Assembly (NCBI RefSeq): GCF_003966225.1
Contig: NZ_RXNU01000003.1
Location: 434,001-498,000 of the forward strand
DNA length: 64,000 nucleotides
Direction of reading: 5' to 3'
DNA from: Shewanella canadensis
GTDB lineage: Bacteria > Pseudomonadota > Gammaproteobacteria > Enterobacterales > Shewanellaceae
In this document: positions 18,258 to 27,762 of the stretch, piece after piece
How the letters are laid out: each line of letters starts with the position of its first letter
Position numbering within the stretch: the first letter of the stretch is position 1
Translations under genes and position numbers: made by a program
Notes under the pieces: generated by a model
Database searches by the model: none
The model's input: only the letters and a program-made list of their open reading frames with translations
What the model was told of the DNA's origin: nothing

Positions 18258-18583
18258 GGATAGCGTGGCTCCAATATGGTGATACTGCCTTTAAGATGCA
18301 GACACCCCTACAAATAGATCATAATTATAACAATAAACGGTGCGGATAAAATACAGCTTAATCATCGATGACGTTTGTATGACGGATTTTTGTTCATTAC
18401 AGTTCTCTCTACAAGGCATAGCAGGCTTAGAAAGTGGTGCGCGATTGAAGTTATTTGCTTGTTATTTCCTCTTCAGCACTCGTCAGGGTAATTGCCTCAG
18501 CGGCTGAGCCATGTGAGTTTGTTATTGCAGCCACCTATTTTCATCGTTAGTCTGTATTGAGTTGTTTTTATAGATGAAATGAT
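18258..18583. other. Divergent intergenic region
   Basis: 326 bp between the divergent serine hydrolase and S51 peptidase genes, AT-rich in its left part. It must carry both promoters; I see no operator, repeat or small gene. Confidence 0.4.
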
Positions 18584-19279
18584 ATGAAATTAGCCTTGGT
18601 GAGCGATGCAGGTAGCGATAATGGAATGGCTACGATTCATTGCGTTCTTAATGCACTTAGATCGAATATGACGCGTGTGGCCTATATTGCCTCTCAGCCG
18701 GATCCGGAACGGACCTATTACCGGGCAACGCAGGCTATCTACCGCCTGTTAGGGGTGGATCTAACTCTCTATTTAGAACTCGAATCGGGTTTCGATGCAA
18801 AGGTCGCCGACGCTATGTTCGGTTTCGATGCGATTCATCTATCCGGTGGGGATACCTTTAGATTTCTTAAATGGTTAAAAAAGCGAGACTTGTTTACACC
18901 TTTGCAAACTTACCTGCGTGATGGTGGAGCTGTTATCGGGGTCAGTGCCGGCGCTATGATAATGACGCCCTCTATCGAGAGTGCCCGACTTTGCGGTGAT
19001 ACTAATGAGGTGAACCTGGAAGATCTATCCGCCATGTCGTTGGTGCCTTTTCAGTTTGTGCCCCATGTAGACTGTGACACAAAGGATGCTTTCATGCTGT
19101 TCAATCAGCTTGTGGATGAGCATTCGGTTTTTTTGCCACAACTGGCTACCCCTTCGATTATGGCTTTGAGAAAACCTGTGAATGAGTACTATTTTTGTCC
19201 CGATGACGCGGGTATTGCGGTGATAGATGACGAGCTTATCGAGTTTGGTCAACCTCTTCTTTATCGGCCTAACAGTTAA
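18584..19279 (+). CDS. Peptidase S51 family protein (PepE / cyanophycinase-like)
   Basis: 231 residues, the size of dipeptidase E. The S51 fold carries its nucleophile in a tight turn, here GVSAGAM with Ser121; the preceding HLSGGDTFRFLKWL is the conserved glycine-aspartate loop. PepE cleaves dipeptides with N-terminal aspartate, and relatives process cyanophycin or other peptides; the exact substrate is open. Cytoplasmic, no signal peptide. It ends before a bidirectional terminator shared with metC. Confidence 0.8.
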   Translation: MKLALVSDAGSDNGMATIHCVLNALRSNMTRVAYIASQPDPERTYYRATQAIYRLLGVDLTLYLELESGFDAKVADAMFGFDAIHLSGGDTFRFLKWLKKRDLFTPLQTYLRDGGAVIGVSAGAMIMTPSIESARLCGDTNEVNLEDLSAMSLVPFQFVPHVDCDTKDAFMLFNQLVDEHSVFLPQLATPSIMALRKPVNEYYFCPDDAGIAVIDDELIEFGQPLLYRPNS

Positions 19280-19322
19280 CTTTCAGGCTCAGGTATCACA
19301 CTCAGCTAAATGTCATTGATAA

Positions 19323-19347
19323 AAAAACCGCCAGAGAGGCGGTTTTT
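19323..19347. terminator. Bidirectional rho-independent terminator
   Basis: Stem AAAAACCGCC (19323-19332) with GGCGGTTTTT (19338-19347), loop AGAGA. A-run and T-run on opposite sides let it work for both the plus-strand S51 peptidase gene and the minus-strand metC. Confidence 0.9.
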
Positions 19348-19364
19348 ATCGCTAGCTTTATGAC

Positions 19365-20546
19365 TTATCGTTTATTGAGCGCCGCGTTAAAACGCTCGAA
19401 TCCCGCTTCCAGATCTGCAATTAGATCGTCGGGATTTTCCAGCCCGATATGTAAACGTATCAGAGGTTTACTGCTATCCCATTTCGTGGCGGTTCTTAAC
19501 TTATCGATGCCAAATACCGCTAAGATAAGGCTCTCAAATCCTCCCCAGGAGAATCCCATCTTGAAGTGGTGCATATTTTCGACCAGTGCCGTGACCGAGT
19601 TCAGGTCTCCCTCTTTGAGCACAAAGGAGAACAGACCATTTGAGCCACTGAAATCACGTTTAAAAAACTGATGGCCGGGACAGGTGTCGAATGCCGGGTG
19701 TCTTATATGGTCGACCTCGGGACGAGTGAGTAACCAGTTGGCAACTTTAAGCGCATTTTGCTCATGTTGCTGCATACGGATACCTAATGTTCTCAGACCC
19801 CGGTTGGCCAGGTAGACATCATCGGGTGAAGTGCATTGCCCCATCAAATAACTATTTTCTCTCAGTTGATCCCAGTGAGCTTCATTGGATGTAGCGGTAC
19901 CCATCATAACATCTGAATGTCCGACAATATATTTCGTGGCGGCCTGAATTGAGATATCGACCCCCATATCGAAGGGTCGTGAGTTAATGGGGGAAGCCCA
20001 GGTGTTATCCAGCATGACGACGATATTGTGCCTGTGCGCAATTTCACTCAGTGTGGGAACATCCTGGACTTCCATGGTGATCGAGCCTGGAGATTCGAGG
20101 AACAACACCTTAGTATTTGGCCTGATGAGTTCGCTAATGCCGGCACCAATCATAGGGTCGTAGTAGGTGGTCTCGATGCCGAACCCCGCAAGCAACTTAT
20201 TGCACAGATCCCGGGTTGGCTCGTAGGCGCTATCGACCATTAGCAGGTGATCGCCGGCTTTTAAAAATGAGAGCAGGGCACCGCTGATAGCGGCCGATCC
20301 CGATGGATAAAGCGCAGTCCCTACGCCACCCTCAAGTTCGGCGATGGCGGCCTGAAAAGCAAAGTGGGTCGGTCCGCCGCGTCTGCCATAGAACATCTCT
20401 CCATTGGCCCGGTTCTTGATGGCGAAACGCATCTCATCCATAGTGTCGAAAACCATTGTCGAAGCACGAAATACAGGAGGATTAATGACGCCTTTGGTCC
20501 ATTTTTTATCTCGACCGGTACTGATTATCTGTGTCTCTTTTTTCAT
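19365..20546 (-). CDS. metC: Cystathionine beta-lyase
   Basis: 393 residues from ATG 20546, two off E. coli MetC (395). The 18-residue longer reading would add an unlikely start sequence. It is a pyridoxal-phosphate enzyme of the Cys/Met metabolism family: ATKYIVGHSD carries the cofactor lysine (Lys205), SGSAAISGAL binds phosphate, and MLDNTWASP has the aspartate that contacts the pyridine ring. It splits cystathionine into homocysteine, pyruvate and ammonia in methionine synthesis, in the cytoplasm. It appears monocistronic, with a strong terminator after it. MetC and related gamma-lyases are hard to separate without alignment, but the N-terminal KKETQIIS and GRRGGPTH fit MetC. Confidence 0.9.
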   Translation of the reverse strand: MKKETQIISTGRDKKWTKGVINPPVFRASTMVFDTMDEMRFAIKNRANGEMFYGRRGGPTHFAFQAAIAELEGGVGTALYPSGSAAISGALLSFLKAGDHLLMVDSAYEPTRDLCNKLLAGFGIETTYYDPMIGAGISELIRPNTKVLFLESPGSITMEVQDVPTLSEIAHRHNIVVMLDNTWASPINSRPFDMGVDISIQAATKYIVGHSDVMMGTATSNEAHWDQLRENSYLMGQCTSPDDVYLANRGLRTLGIRMQQHEQNALKVANWLLTRPEVDHIRHPAFDTCPGHQFFKRDFSGSNGLFSFVLKEGDLNSVTALVENMHHFKMGFSWGGFESLILAVFGIDKLRTATKWDSSKPLIRLHIGLENPDDLIADLEAGFERFNAALNKR

Positions 20547-20605
20547 AGGGTACTGTCCACAACCGAAGAGGATTGAATTGTTGTTTAGCCATCTTAACAT
20601 CTAAA

Positions 20606-20632
20606 CGGCTAAATGGAAGTTCCATTTGGCCG
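20606..20632. terminator. Hairpin between the sortase-system kinase gene and metC
   Basis: A 12-bp stem with one G-T pair: CGGCTAAATGGA (20606-20617) and TCCATTTGGCCG (20621-20632). It lies 40 bases past the kinase stop and 60 bases ahead of the metC start, so it probably ends the minus-strand kinase transcript or sits in the metC leader. Confidence 0.6.
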
Positions 20633-20671
20633 CTCATTCACCCGTCTGCTAAATCACATTTATAACGTTGG

Positions 20672-22906
20672 CTACTCTTTGCAAAGCGGTAGGGAGACAC
20701 AGATGGTGACACCACAATGGCTAGGGTCTTGAACTGTACTAAGCTCGCTGCCTTTTATCGACTCGCTGTCTTTTGTTGGCAAGCTAGTTCCCGAAATGTT
20801 TTTGGCCACAATACTGCCCTGATGGAACTCGGTGATAAGCCTTGCGATATAAAGACCTAAGCCAAGATGTGGCTTGTCTTGTGCCTTTTGCGCTCGCACT
20901 GAGACCATAGATTCGAAGATCTGCTCGCTCATTTTATCGGGCAACTCAGGCCCGAAATTACTGATGCTGAGCTCCGCCTTCTTGTGTTTGATCTCGAGTG
21001 ACACTTTAATCGCTGTGGCCGGCAGACTAAACTCCAGTGCGTTGGCAATGAGTTTATCCATGAGCTGGGCGATATATTCCGGTACGCCATTCATGTTTAA
21101 TGGCTCGTTTGGTATAGAGATGGCAAATTCCTGCTGGGGATAGGTCAGTTGATATCCTTGCATGCAGCCGCTTACCACTTTCGACAGTGGGAAAATGTCC
21201 ATTTCGGCTTTCGAAAGGCTCTCCTCTAATCGTGTTGCCTCACTCATATTGTTGAGGATCATGCTTAATCGACTGACTCCCTCCTGAGCTCTGTCTACAT
21301 ATTTTCGGCTATCCTTGTCCAGTTGTTGCAAGCCTAAATGTTCCAGTGATGAGCGGACCACGGCGACCGGCGTCCTTAACTCATGAGAGAGTCTGGAGGA
21401 CATATTTTCAAGGTAATGGGTATATAGGCCTAAGCGACTCACGATGCTGGCAAAACTTCTGGATAGATCGCCTATTTCATCACGTACTTTTGAACCTTGG
21501 ATATGGTTTCTTATCCGGCCCTGGCTGTCGATGGCTTGCTCGGCCTCATCTCTGAGTTTACGAATTCGACTCGAGATGCTGGAGGCGAAGAAGAACAGGG
21601 CTAAGGTTCCCATGCTCATGACCGTTAATATGACATTGAACAGCTTCTCTAAGGCCTTGTTTCTCAGCGTGCGTATGCCGTGGGTGGTCTCTTCAGAGAT
21701 CACCACACCCATGACCTTATCGTCGATCCAGATCGGGCTGGCGGCGGCGAGGATCACGGCCTTGTTGTCCGGGGTTAGTCGCCAGGTCGAACCCTGCTTT
21801 CCGGACAGTGCTCGCTGGATATGGCTACCTTCTAATACAGTTGAGTCCTGTAGGGAGTCGATAAAATCTTTAGGAGGCGTCGTCAATATCTTGTAATAGA
21901 AAGGGGTCAGGACATTGCGCTTGAATTGCCCCCAAAATGAGGGATCCGGCGCTTCTGTCACCGTCCGGGTCCAAACACTGCTACCGTTGCGTATATCACC
22001 GGACTTGGCTAATACGCGTCCATGTTTATCGACCACCCAGATCCGGGAGCTGTTATGGCTCATTCCCTTGATGATGCCTTCAATTTCGGGAGAGGGAACC
22101 AGCACTGTGCCGAGTTTATCGACATCATCGATAGCCGATGTGCCGACGACGGCATCGAGTCTGCGGCTCTTGAGATTATTCACATCGTGTATCGCAAACC
22201 CTAGCTTGCTGCCAACCATATCCAGAGGCATTCGCAGTTCGACATTATAGCCCTGTTTGGTCTTTTTCCATTTACCCTGAATTTGAATCTCAGGTTTGAC
22301 CGGCGTGCTGAGGGAGGGGTCTTCGGGTAACTCGAAGGCGCTGATCCAACCGTCCTTAATGGTCGATATGATGTAACGTTTAAATACACCGTCGGGGGCG
22401 AGTGTGGCTATGGTCAGGTGATCGTTCTGATCGATTCGTAATGTGTTTTTGCCGCGATAGACGACGTTGGGATCGGTGACCTCGAAGAAGCTATAAAGGT
22501 AACCCGAATACTTACCCACCATATGGGTAAAGCTGACGGTTAAGGGAGTATTAGGATCGGCTTTAAATATCTGATGGTTTTTACCATACTCGATGCTTTT
22601 ATGACGATAGGGAGCCCAATCTGACAGCTTACCATCGAGCTGGATCGGGCCTGCCAGTGGGTAGGCATAGAGATCTCGCCCTTGTTGAACCTGGGTTAAA
22701 AAGCTCGCCTGACTGTCAAAAAGTTTAGGCCTCTCATGCAAGGCGGTTGCCAGCGCCTGTGTCGTGCCTTCGAGGGTCTTTTCCTGCCCGTGTCTCAGGT
22801 ACTTCTCCATCTCCCATACATATTGGTAGCCCAGCCAGGGGAGACAGAGGAGAAACAGGGAGAGGACCGCAACCTTAGTCCGAAGGCCTACAGGGAGGTT
22901 AAACAT
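20672..22906 (-). CDS. pdsS: Histidine kinase of the proteobacterial dedicated sortase system
   Basis: 744 residues. A membrane segment (about 9-27) precedes a large periplasmic region with a carbohydrate-binding-like beta domain (about 85-270, GPIQLDGKLSDW at its start). A second membrane segment (about 423-443), a HAMP linker, the HisKA dimerisation domain with SHELRTP (phospho-accepting His508) and an ATPase domain ending near 740 (GLGLYIARLI) follow. This matches the TIGR family of sortase-system kinases found in marine gammaproteobacteria. It lies 76 bases after the response regulator, in the same operon. It presumably senses a cell-envelope signal and controls the divergent pdsO-target-sortase genes. 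Confidence 0.88.
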   Translation of the reverse strand: MFNLPVGLRTKVAVLSLFLLCLPWLGYQYVWEMEKYLRHGQEKTLEGTTQALATALHERPKLFDSQASFLTQVQQGRDLYAYPLAGPIQLDGKLSDWAPYRHKSIEYGKNHQIFKADPNTPLTVSFTHMVGKYSGYLYSFFEVTDPNVVYRGKNTLRIDQNDHLTIATLAPDGVFKRYIISTIKDGWISAFELPEDPSLSTPVKPEIQIQGKWKKTKQGYNVELRMPLDMVGSKLGFAIHDVNNLKSRRLDAVVGTSAIDDVDKLGTVLVPSPEIEGIIKGMSHNSSRIWVVDKHGRVLAKSGDIRNGSSVWTRTVTEAPDPSFWGQFKRNVLTPFYYKILTTPPKDFIDSLQDSTVLEGSHIQRALSGKQGSTWRLTPDNKAVILAAASPIWIDDKVMGVVISEETTHGIRTLRNKALEKLFNVILTVMSMGTLALFFFASSISSRIRKLRDEAEQAIDSQGRIRNHIQGSKVRDEIGDLSRSFASIVSRLGLYTHYLENMSSRLSHELRTPVAVVRSSLEHLGLQQLDKDSRKYVDRAQEGVSRLSMILNNMSEATRLEESLSKAEMDIFPLSKVVSGCMQGYQLTYPQQEFAISIPNEPLNMNGVPEYIAQLMDKLIANALEFSLPATAIKVSLEIKHKKAELSISNFGPELPDKMSEQIFESMVSVRAQKAQDKPHLGLGLYIARLITEFHQGSIVAKNISGTSLPTKDSESIKGSELSTVQDPSHCGVTICVSLPLCKE

Positions 22907-22982
22907 GCTTGATTAGCTCAATCGAGGAAAATAGGAATAAGCCCAAAGGTGCTCTGGTTGATCTAGATGAGACTGCCATGAA

Positions 22983-23681
22983 TTACCCCTGAGGATCCCA
23001 GCGATAACCCATGCCGTAAACGGTATCTATACAATCAAATTTCTCATCTTGAGCCACGAATTTTTTGCGGATCCGCTTCACATGGGAGGTGATGGTGCTG
23101 TCATCGACGAATATTTTCGCCTCCTGCATCAACTCCTGACGGTTTTTAACATGACCGGGTCGCTTGGCGAGGGCATGAACCATCCAAAATTCGGTGACAG
23201 TAAGTTCTATTGGCACGCTATTCCAGTAAACCTGCATGCGGTTCGCGTCTATAGTCAATGCATCTCTTTCGAGTAAATTGTCATCTGACAGCGCTGTATC
23301 TTGAAGATCTGAGCGTCTGAAGAGCGCCGCAAGTCTGGCGATAAGGTGCGGGAAACTGACGTCTTTACTCAAGTAGTCATCGGCGCCAAGACGAAGACCA
23401 CACACGGTATCGAAGTCACTGTCTCTGGCCGTTAAGAAGATGATAGGCAGATTACTGGAGAGGGCGCGCAGAGATTGACATAGGGTGAACCCACCGTCGA
23501 TTTCATCCTCGAGTCCGATATCGATAATCGCCAGATCCGGCAATCGGGTACAAAATGCCTGCATGGCAGTGGGGCGGTTGGGATAGGCTTGCACACTGTA
23601 GCCTTGCTGTTGCAGTACCTCTTTATAGTTTTCCCGGATAGCCGCTTCATCTTCTACGATCGCAATACGTTTGATAGACAT
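22983..23681 (-). CDS. pdsR: Response regulator of the proteobacterial dedicated sortase system
   Basis: 232 residues, OmpR/PhoB class. The receiver domain (1-120) has the acidic pair EDE near residue 10-12, the phosphorylation site Asp54 in IIDIGLED, and a conserved TARDSD and LSKD lysine loop. The C-terminal winged helix (about 135-230) has SVPIELTVTEFWMVHALA and TSHVKRIRKKF recognition-helix segments. It is first in the two-gene operon with the kinase, divergent from the surface-protein genes, and so is the likely regulator of them. Confidence 0.9.
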   Translation of the reverse strand: MSIKRIAIVEDEAAIRENYKEVLQQQGYSVQAYPNRPTAMQAFCTRLPDLAIIDIGLEDEIDGGFTLCQSLRALSSNLPIIFLTARDSDFDTVCGLRLGADDYLSKDVSFPHLIARLAALFRRSDLQDTALSDDNLLERDALTIDANRMQVYWNSVPIELTVTEFWMVHALAKRPGHVKNRQELMQEAKIFVDDSTITSHVKRIRKKFVAQDEKFDCIDTVYGMGYRWDPQG

Positions 23682-24001
23682 TAAAAAATAACCTTGATGT
23701 TGTGATTAGTATTGAACGCTCCGGAAACACCGCTTTACCTTCTGCGATTGCTATAGGTTTCACCGATGGCACGCCTCTATACCTTGCCTTATTGCCAGTG
23801 ACTATACAGGAAAATCTGAGCGATAAAAGATAGCCAAGGCAATTGCCATTTTCTTGCCACAATTCATATGCGTAATGCCATTTTTCATCCCTTCCTTCGA
23901 CATTTACATCTTGTTTAATACTCACATCGAAACGGCGTCGAGATAAGAACTACCGATGTCGACGACTCATTTATATTAATAACAAGATTAGGAAAAACAA
24001 A
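23682..24001. other. Divergent control region of the sortase system
   Basis: 320 bp between the regulator gene and pdsO. Both promoters must lie here, as probably do the regulator's own sites. I see no strong repeat that I would name as the operator. An AGGAAA run at 23991-23996 is the pdsO ribosome site. Confidence 0.45.
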
Positions 24002-24739
24002 ATGAAAAAGCAGATCATCGCAGCAATGGTTGTCAGCAGTTTAACTCTTTCAAATGTCAGTTATGCATCGGACACAAGCGAAGAGCGTCAGCATCACGAA
24101 GAGTTGATAGGACTCAGTTCCGGGATTGTGCTTGGTGCGGTTGTTGCCGGGCCGGTGGGGGCCATTATTGGTGCATTTACCGGCACCATCATAGGTAAGT
24201 CAGTCGGTGATGAATCTGAGCTCGACTCACAGCAAGCACAGCTGGCAATGCAGGAGTCAAAGATGAATCAACTCAGCGATGAGAATCGATCATTGATGGC
24301 TATCTCGAACCGATATGATTCGGCGCAACATGAGTTAGCCCAATTGAAAGCCGAAGATCAGCAAAAACTTGCCGAACTCTCGTTGGGCTTGAATGTACAG
24401 TTTAAAACCGGATCTTCTGAACTTGTCCCTCATTTCAAATTGCAGCTCGATGAGGTGGCCTATGCCATGTCACTCTCTCCCGAGTTAAGACTCGATTTGA
24501 CCGGATATGCCGACAGGAGAGGGGACAGTACCTATAACCAGGCTTTATCTGAGCAGCGGGTTGCCGAGGTTAAAACCTATCTGGTCAATCAAGGGATAGA
24601 TGAGAGCCGCTTGGACTTCAGGGCCTATGGGGCCAGCGCGCCGATGACAAAAGAGCAGAGCTTTGAAAATGACTTTTTCGACCGAAGAGTGACCGTCAAA
24701 TTGATACCTTCTGAGTCTGAATTGACCGCGAACAACTAG
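24002..24739 (+). CDS. pdsO: Sortase-associated OmpA-like protein
   Basis: 245 residues. A signal peptide (about 1-22, ending VSYA) precedes a glycine-rich hydrophobic hairpin (about 35-70, GIVLGAVVAGPVGAIIGAF) and a short coiled coil. The C-terminal OmpA-like peptidoglycan-binding domain spans about 130-240, with LTGYADRRGD and QALSEQRVAEVKTYL. This fusion is the marker of PdsO proteins, which accompany class GN sortases. It is probably anchored in the membrane and holds the system to peptidoglycan. It is followed after 23 bases by the target gene, so one operon. Confidence 0.88.
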   Translation: MKKQIIAAMVVSSLTLSNVSYASDTSEERQHHEELIGLSSGIVLGAVVAGPVGAIIGAFTGTIIGKSVGDESELDSQQAQLAMQESKMNQLSDENRSLMAISNRYDSAQHELAQLKAEDQQKLAELSLGLNVQFKTGSSELVPHFKLQLDEVAYAMSLSPELRLDLTGYADRRGDSTYNQALSEQRVAEVKTYLVNQGIDESRLDFRAYGASAPMTKEQSFENDFFDRRVTVKLIPSESELTANN

Positions 24740-24762
24740 TTCGGTTTTCAAGATAAAGGAAT

Positions 24763-27081
24763 ATGTGTATGAAAATTGATGTGGTATCTGTTACCCGCCA
24801 AGGAGCCCCCAACCGGGGGGCTCTCGGCTTCCTCCTTCTTATGGGCGCATTGCTGTTGCCATCGATGAATGTGAAAGCATCATTTGATGCCGAGCTCAGT
24901 CAGGGCAGCTTCGTCTATCGAGTGGCAGATCAGGACGGCGGATCGCAAGTCTCAATTTCGCTTCCCCTGGAAACTGACGTTCAGATGACGGTGTCGGGGT
25001 GGGTGAATCGGGTTAAGGTGAAACAGACATTTAAAAATCTCAGCGGCGAATGGCTAAATGGCAGCTATCTTTTTCCTCTTCCTAATGAAGCCGCGGTGGA
25101 TAGTATGAAGTTACTCATCGGCTCCCGAGTCATAGAGGGGCAGATTAAGGAGCGGTTGGAGGCAAAGAAAATATATGAGCAGGCGAAGAGTGCGGGTAAG
25201 CGAGCGAGTTTGGTCGAGCACAATCGCCCCAACATTTTTAAAACCTCTGTTGCCAACTTAGGGCCCGATGAGCTTTTAGTTGTGGAGATAAGCTATCAGG
25301 AACTGGTGGACTATGACGACGGTGAGTTTAGCCTCAGGTTTCCTATGGTCGTTAACCCACGATATTACCCCCAAGGTGGCAGTAAGCAGCCTGACAATTT
25401 TCAAAACCAAGATTTTCAATATCCTGATTTTCAGTACCGAGGTACCACCGGAGATGATAGTTGGCTGGATAAGTTATCTGCTATGGAAGCATCGCTTCGT
25501 GGGGAACGTTACGGAGTCAGAAGCCACAATGCTCCTACGGTGAACATTCGGGTCGACCTCGATGCCGGGGTTGAACTCAGTGAGATCACCAGTGCCTATC
25601 ACACCATCGATAAAATGCCGCTGGATAATACACGTTATCAGATCCACTTAGCGAGCCAGGTCGCAGCCGACAGAGATTTTGTATTGCGCTGGAAACCCGT
25701 AGCGGGAAGTGAGCCAACAGCTGCAGTATTTGCCCAAAAGGGACAAACTTACTCCTCATCATTGGCACAGAAAAACCTCTCAAAGCAACATGTAAAATCC
25801 GATCCGGAACTAACAGCAAAACCCGAGGCTGACTATGCACTGGTTATGCTGTTGCCTCCGTCGCTTGAGAAGAGCCGAAATCGAGTTTCGAGAGAGTTGA
25901 TTTTAGTGATAGATACCTCCGGTTCTATGTCGGGTAGTGCGATGGAGCAAGCAAAAAAGGCGATGAAGTATGCATTGGCTGGATTAGGAAGTGATGACAC
26001 GTTTAACGTTATTGAGTTTAATTCTGTGGTGAGCTCACTCTCAAAGGGGCCGATATCAGCCAGTGCGAAGAATATTGAGATGGCGAATCGATTCGTTCAT
26101 TCGTTAACTGCCGATGGTGGTACGGAGATGGCGCTGGCGCTCGAACATGCATTGGGACAGGAGTCTGGTGGCTCCTCATGGCAAGAGACTGGGTTACAGG
26201 GTAAAGATGAGGAGTCGACGAGTCGATTACGGCAGGTATTGTTTATGACAGATGGCGCCGTAGGCAACGAAGCAGAGCTATTTAAGTTGATAAAACACCG
26301 AATTGGCAAGAGTCGTCTTTTTACCCTTGGTATAGGGTCTGCGCCAAACTCTCACTTTATGCAGAGGGCGGCCGAGTTCGGTAGGGGAACATTTACCTAT
26401 ATCGGTGATTTGGATGAGGTACAAGAGAAAATTCAGCGTTTACTCTATAAGATTGAACATCCACAAATTACCGACATTGAGCTCCGTTATCCTGATGGAA
26501 CCATTCCTGATTTTTGGCCTGCGACCATTCCCGATCTCTATGCCGAGGAGCCTTTGCTGGTGGCTGTTAAAATGCCGTCTGATGAGTACGCCGCTTCGCC
26601 TGATAAATTGGTGATATCCGGCTCAATAGCCGGTCGTTATTGGCAAGATGCTGTCTCGCTCGATAATAAAAAGCTTGCCGCCGGGCTGGATCTTATCTGG
26701 GCCAATAAACAGATCTCTGCCCTTGAGTTAAGTAAAGATGGCGCTAATAACAGTAGAGTGAAGCAACAGATCACCGCGCTGGCGCTTAAATATCATCTGG
26801 TGAGCAGACACACCAGCTTGGTTGCGGTGGATATCACTCCCGTGAAGCATTCGTCGATTATTTCCAATAATGCTACCGTTTTACCATTAACGCCATTTGG
26901 TTGGAAACCGCCTGTGGGCAGCTTACCTCAGACGGGCACTGACAGCCGTCTGTTAATCACGATTGGGCTGATTTTATTGTGTTTATTGTGTGTCTACATG
27001 ATGAGCTTTCGTATTGAATTGCGTATGGAGGTAGTGGAACGATTGACTGGAAAAAAGGTGGGTGAGCGTGATGCCTTATGA
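24763..27081 (+). CDS. Marine proteobacterial sortase target protein (VIT and vWA domains, LPQTG tail)
   Basis: 772 residues. An N-terminal signal or anchor region (about 20-40) precedes a VIT domain (about 45-180), then a von Willebrand A domain (about 375-560) with the metal-site motif DTSGSMSGSAM. The C-terminal sorting signal is LPQTG at 721-725, a hydrophobic segment of about 20 residues and an unusually long basic tail of about 25. It is the dedicated substrate of the neighbouring sortase and is likely displayed across or beyond the outer membrane; vWA and VIT domains suggest adhesion. Starts ATG 24763, or the internal ATG 24769. The stop overlaps the sortase start in ATGA. Confidence 0.92.
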   Translation: MCMKIDVVSVTRQGAPNRGALGFLLLMGALLLPSMNVKASFDAELSQGSFVYRVADQDGGSQVSISLPLETDVQMTVSGWVNRVKVKQTFKNLSGEWLNGSYLFPLPNEAAVDSMKLLIGSRVIEGQIKERLEAKKIYEQAKSAGKRASLVEHNRPNIFKTSVANLGPDELLVVEISYQELVDYDDGEFSLRFPMVVNPRYYPQGGSKQPDNFQNQDFQYPDFQYRGTTGDDSWLDKLSAMEASLRGERYGVRSHNAPTVNIRVDLDAGVELSEITSAYHTIDKMPLDNTRYQIHLASQVAADRDFVLRWKPVAGSEPTAAVFAQKGQTYSSSLAQKNLSKQHVKSDPELTAKPEADYALVMLLPPSLEKSRNRVSRELILVIDTSGSMSGSAMEQAKKAMKYALAGLGSDDTFNVIEFNSVVSSLSKGPISASAKNIEMANRFVHSLTADGGTEMALALEHALGQESGGSSWQETGLQGKDEESTSRLRQVLFMTDGAVGNEAELFKLIKHRIGKSRLFTLGIGSAPNSHFMQRAAEFGRGTFTYIGDLDEVQEKIQRLLYKIEHPQITDIELRYPDGTIPDFWPATIPDLYAEEPLLVAVKMPSDEYAASPDKLVISGSIAGRYWQDAVSLDNKKLAAGLDLIWANKQISALELSKDGANNSRVKQQITALALKYHLVSRHTSLVAVDITPVKHSSIISNNATVLPLTPFGWKPPVGSLPQTGTDSRLLITIGLILLCLLCVYMMSFRIELRMEVVERLTGKKVGERDAL

Positions 27082-27698
27082 GATTCTCAAGAGTTTTACA
27101 CTTAATAGCCATCGTTACTCTGTTAGCCGTCAGTACGAGCCTGATTGGCAAGGGGGTCTATATGCAAGCTAAGGCACATTTCGCTCAGTATCTGATCATG
27201 CAGGCATGGGAGCAGACGCTCAAAGACAGGCAAGCTCATAAACCCTGGAGCTGGGCCGATACCTACCCCGTCTCTAAGTTAACCTTTTTACCGGTTGCTA
27301 ATGATTCAGTCATAGATTCAAGCCTGGATAGCTCACTCTATGTACTCGCTGGTGCCTCGGGTCGAAATTTGGCCTTTGGGCCCGCGGAGCTGAACGTGAA
27401 CTCCCATGAACTCGGTGGTAGCCACAGTGGTAATCGAGTGATCGCTGGCCATAACGATACCCACTTTGCGATTTTAAATGGAGTAAATAAGGGGCGTTTA
27501 ATTCAACTACAAGATGCAACCGGTAAGAAGGTTATCTACCGGGTGACGGGCAGGTCCATTGTTCATGAGTCAGATACCCGGGTACTTGCACCATCTGATG
27601 AAAGGCTACTCACCCTAATAACCTGTTACCCGTTTAACTCTGTTGAGGCGGGTGGAGAGCTGCGACTGGTTCTGAAAGCCGAGGCGGTTGCCGGATAG
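27078..27698 (+). CDS. Class GN sortase
   Basis: 206 residues. An N-terminal membrane segment (about 6-25) anchors it with the catalytic domain in the periplasm. The sortase triad is visible: His125 in AGHNDTHF, Cys183 in LLTLITCYPF and Arg196 in GGELRLVL. Class GN sortases are the one-target-per-system enzymes of gram-negative marine bacteria: they cut between threonine and glycine of the LPXTG signal and join the protein to an amine acceptor that is still poorly defined. Overlaps the target gene by four bases, so translation is coupled. Confidence 0.93.
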   Translation: MRFSRVLHLIAIVTLLAVSTSLIGKGVYMQAKAHFAQYLIMQAWEQTLKDRQAHKPWSWADTYPVSKLTFLPVANDSVIDSSLDSSLYVLAGASGRNLAFGPAELNVNSHELGGSHSGNRVIAGHNDTHFAILNGVNKGRLIQLQDATGKKVIYRVTGRSIVHESDTRVLAPSDERLLTLITCYPFNSVEAGGELRLVLKAEAVAG

Positions 27699-27728
27699 CT
27701 GGAAAATCAGCAGCCCTCATGTCTTAGA

Positions 27729-27762
27729 AGCCCCGGCTAGCAACGATTATAGAGCCGGGGTT
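27729..27762. terminator. Terminator between convergent sortase and cyclase genes
   Basis: Stem CCCCGGCT (27731-27738) with AGCCGGGG (27753-27760), with one or two further pairs outside. It lies 30 bases after the sortase stop and reaches the stop of the minus-strand cyclase, so it probably serves both. Confidence 0.65.

Noticed and set aside
24763..27081. LPXTG protein as a sign of gram-positive contamination
   Set aside because: It sits in the known marine proteobacterial sortase layout, next to PdsO and a class GN sortase.
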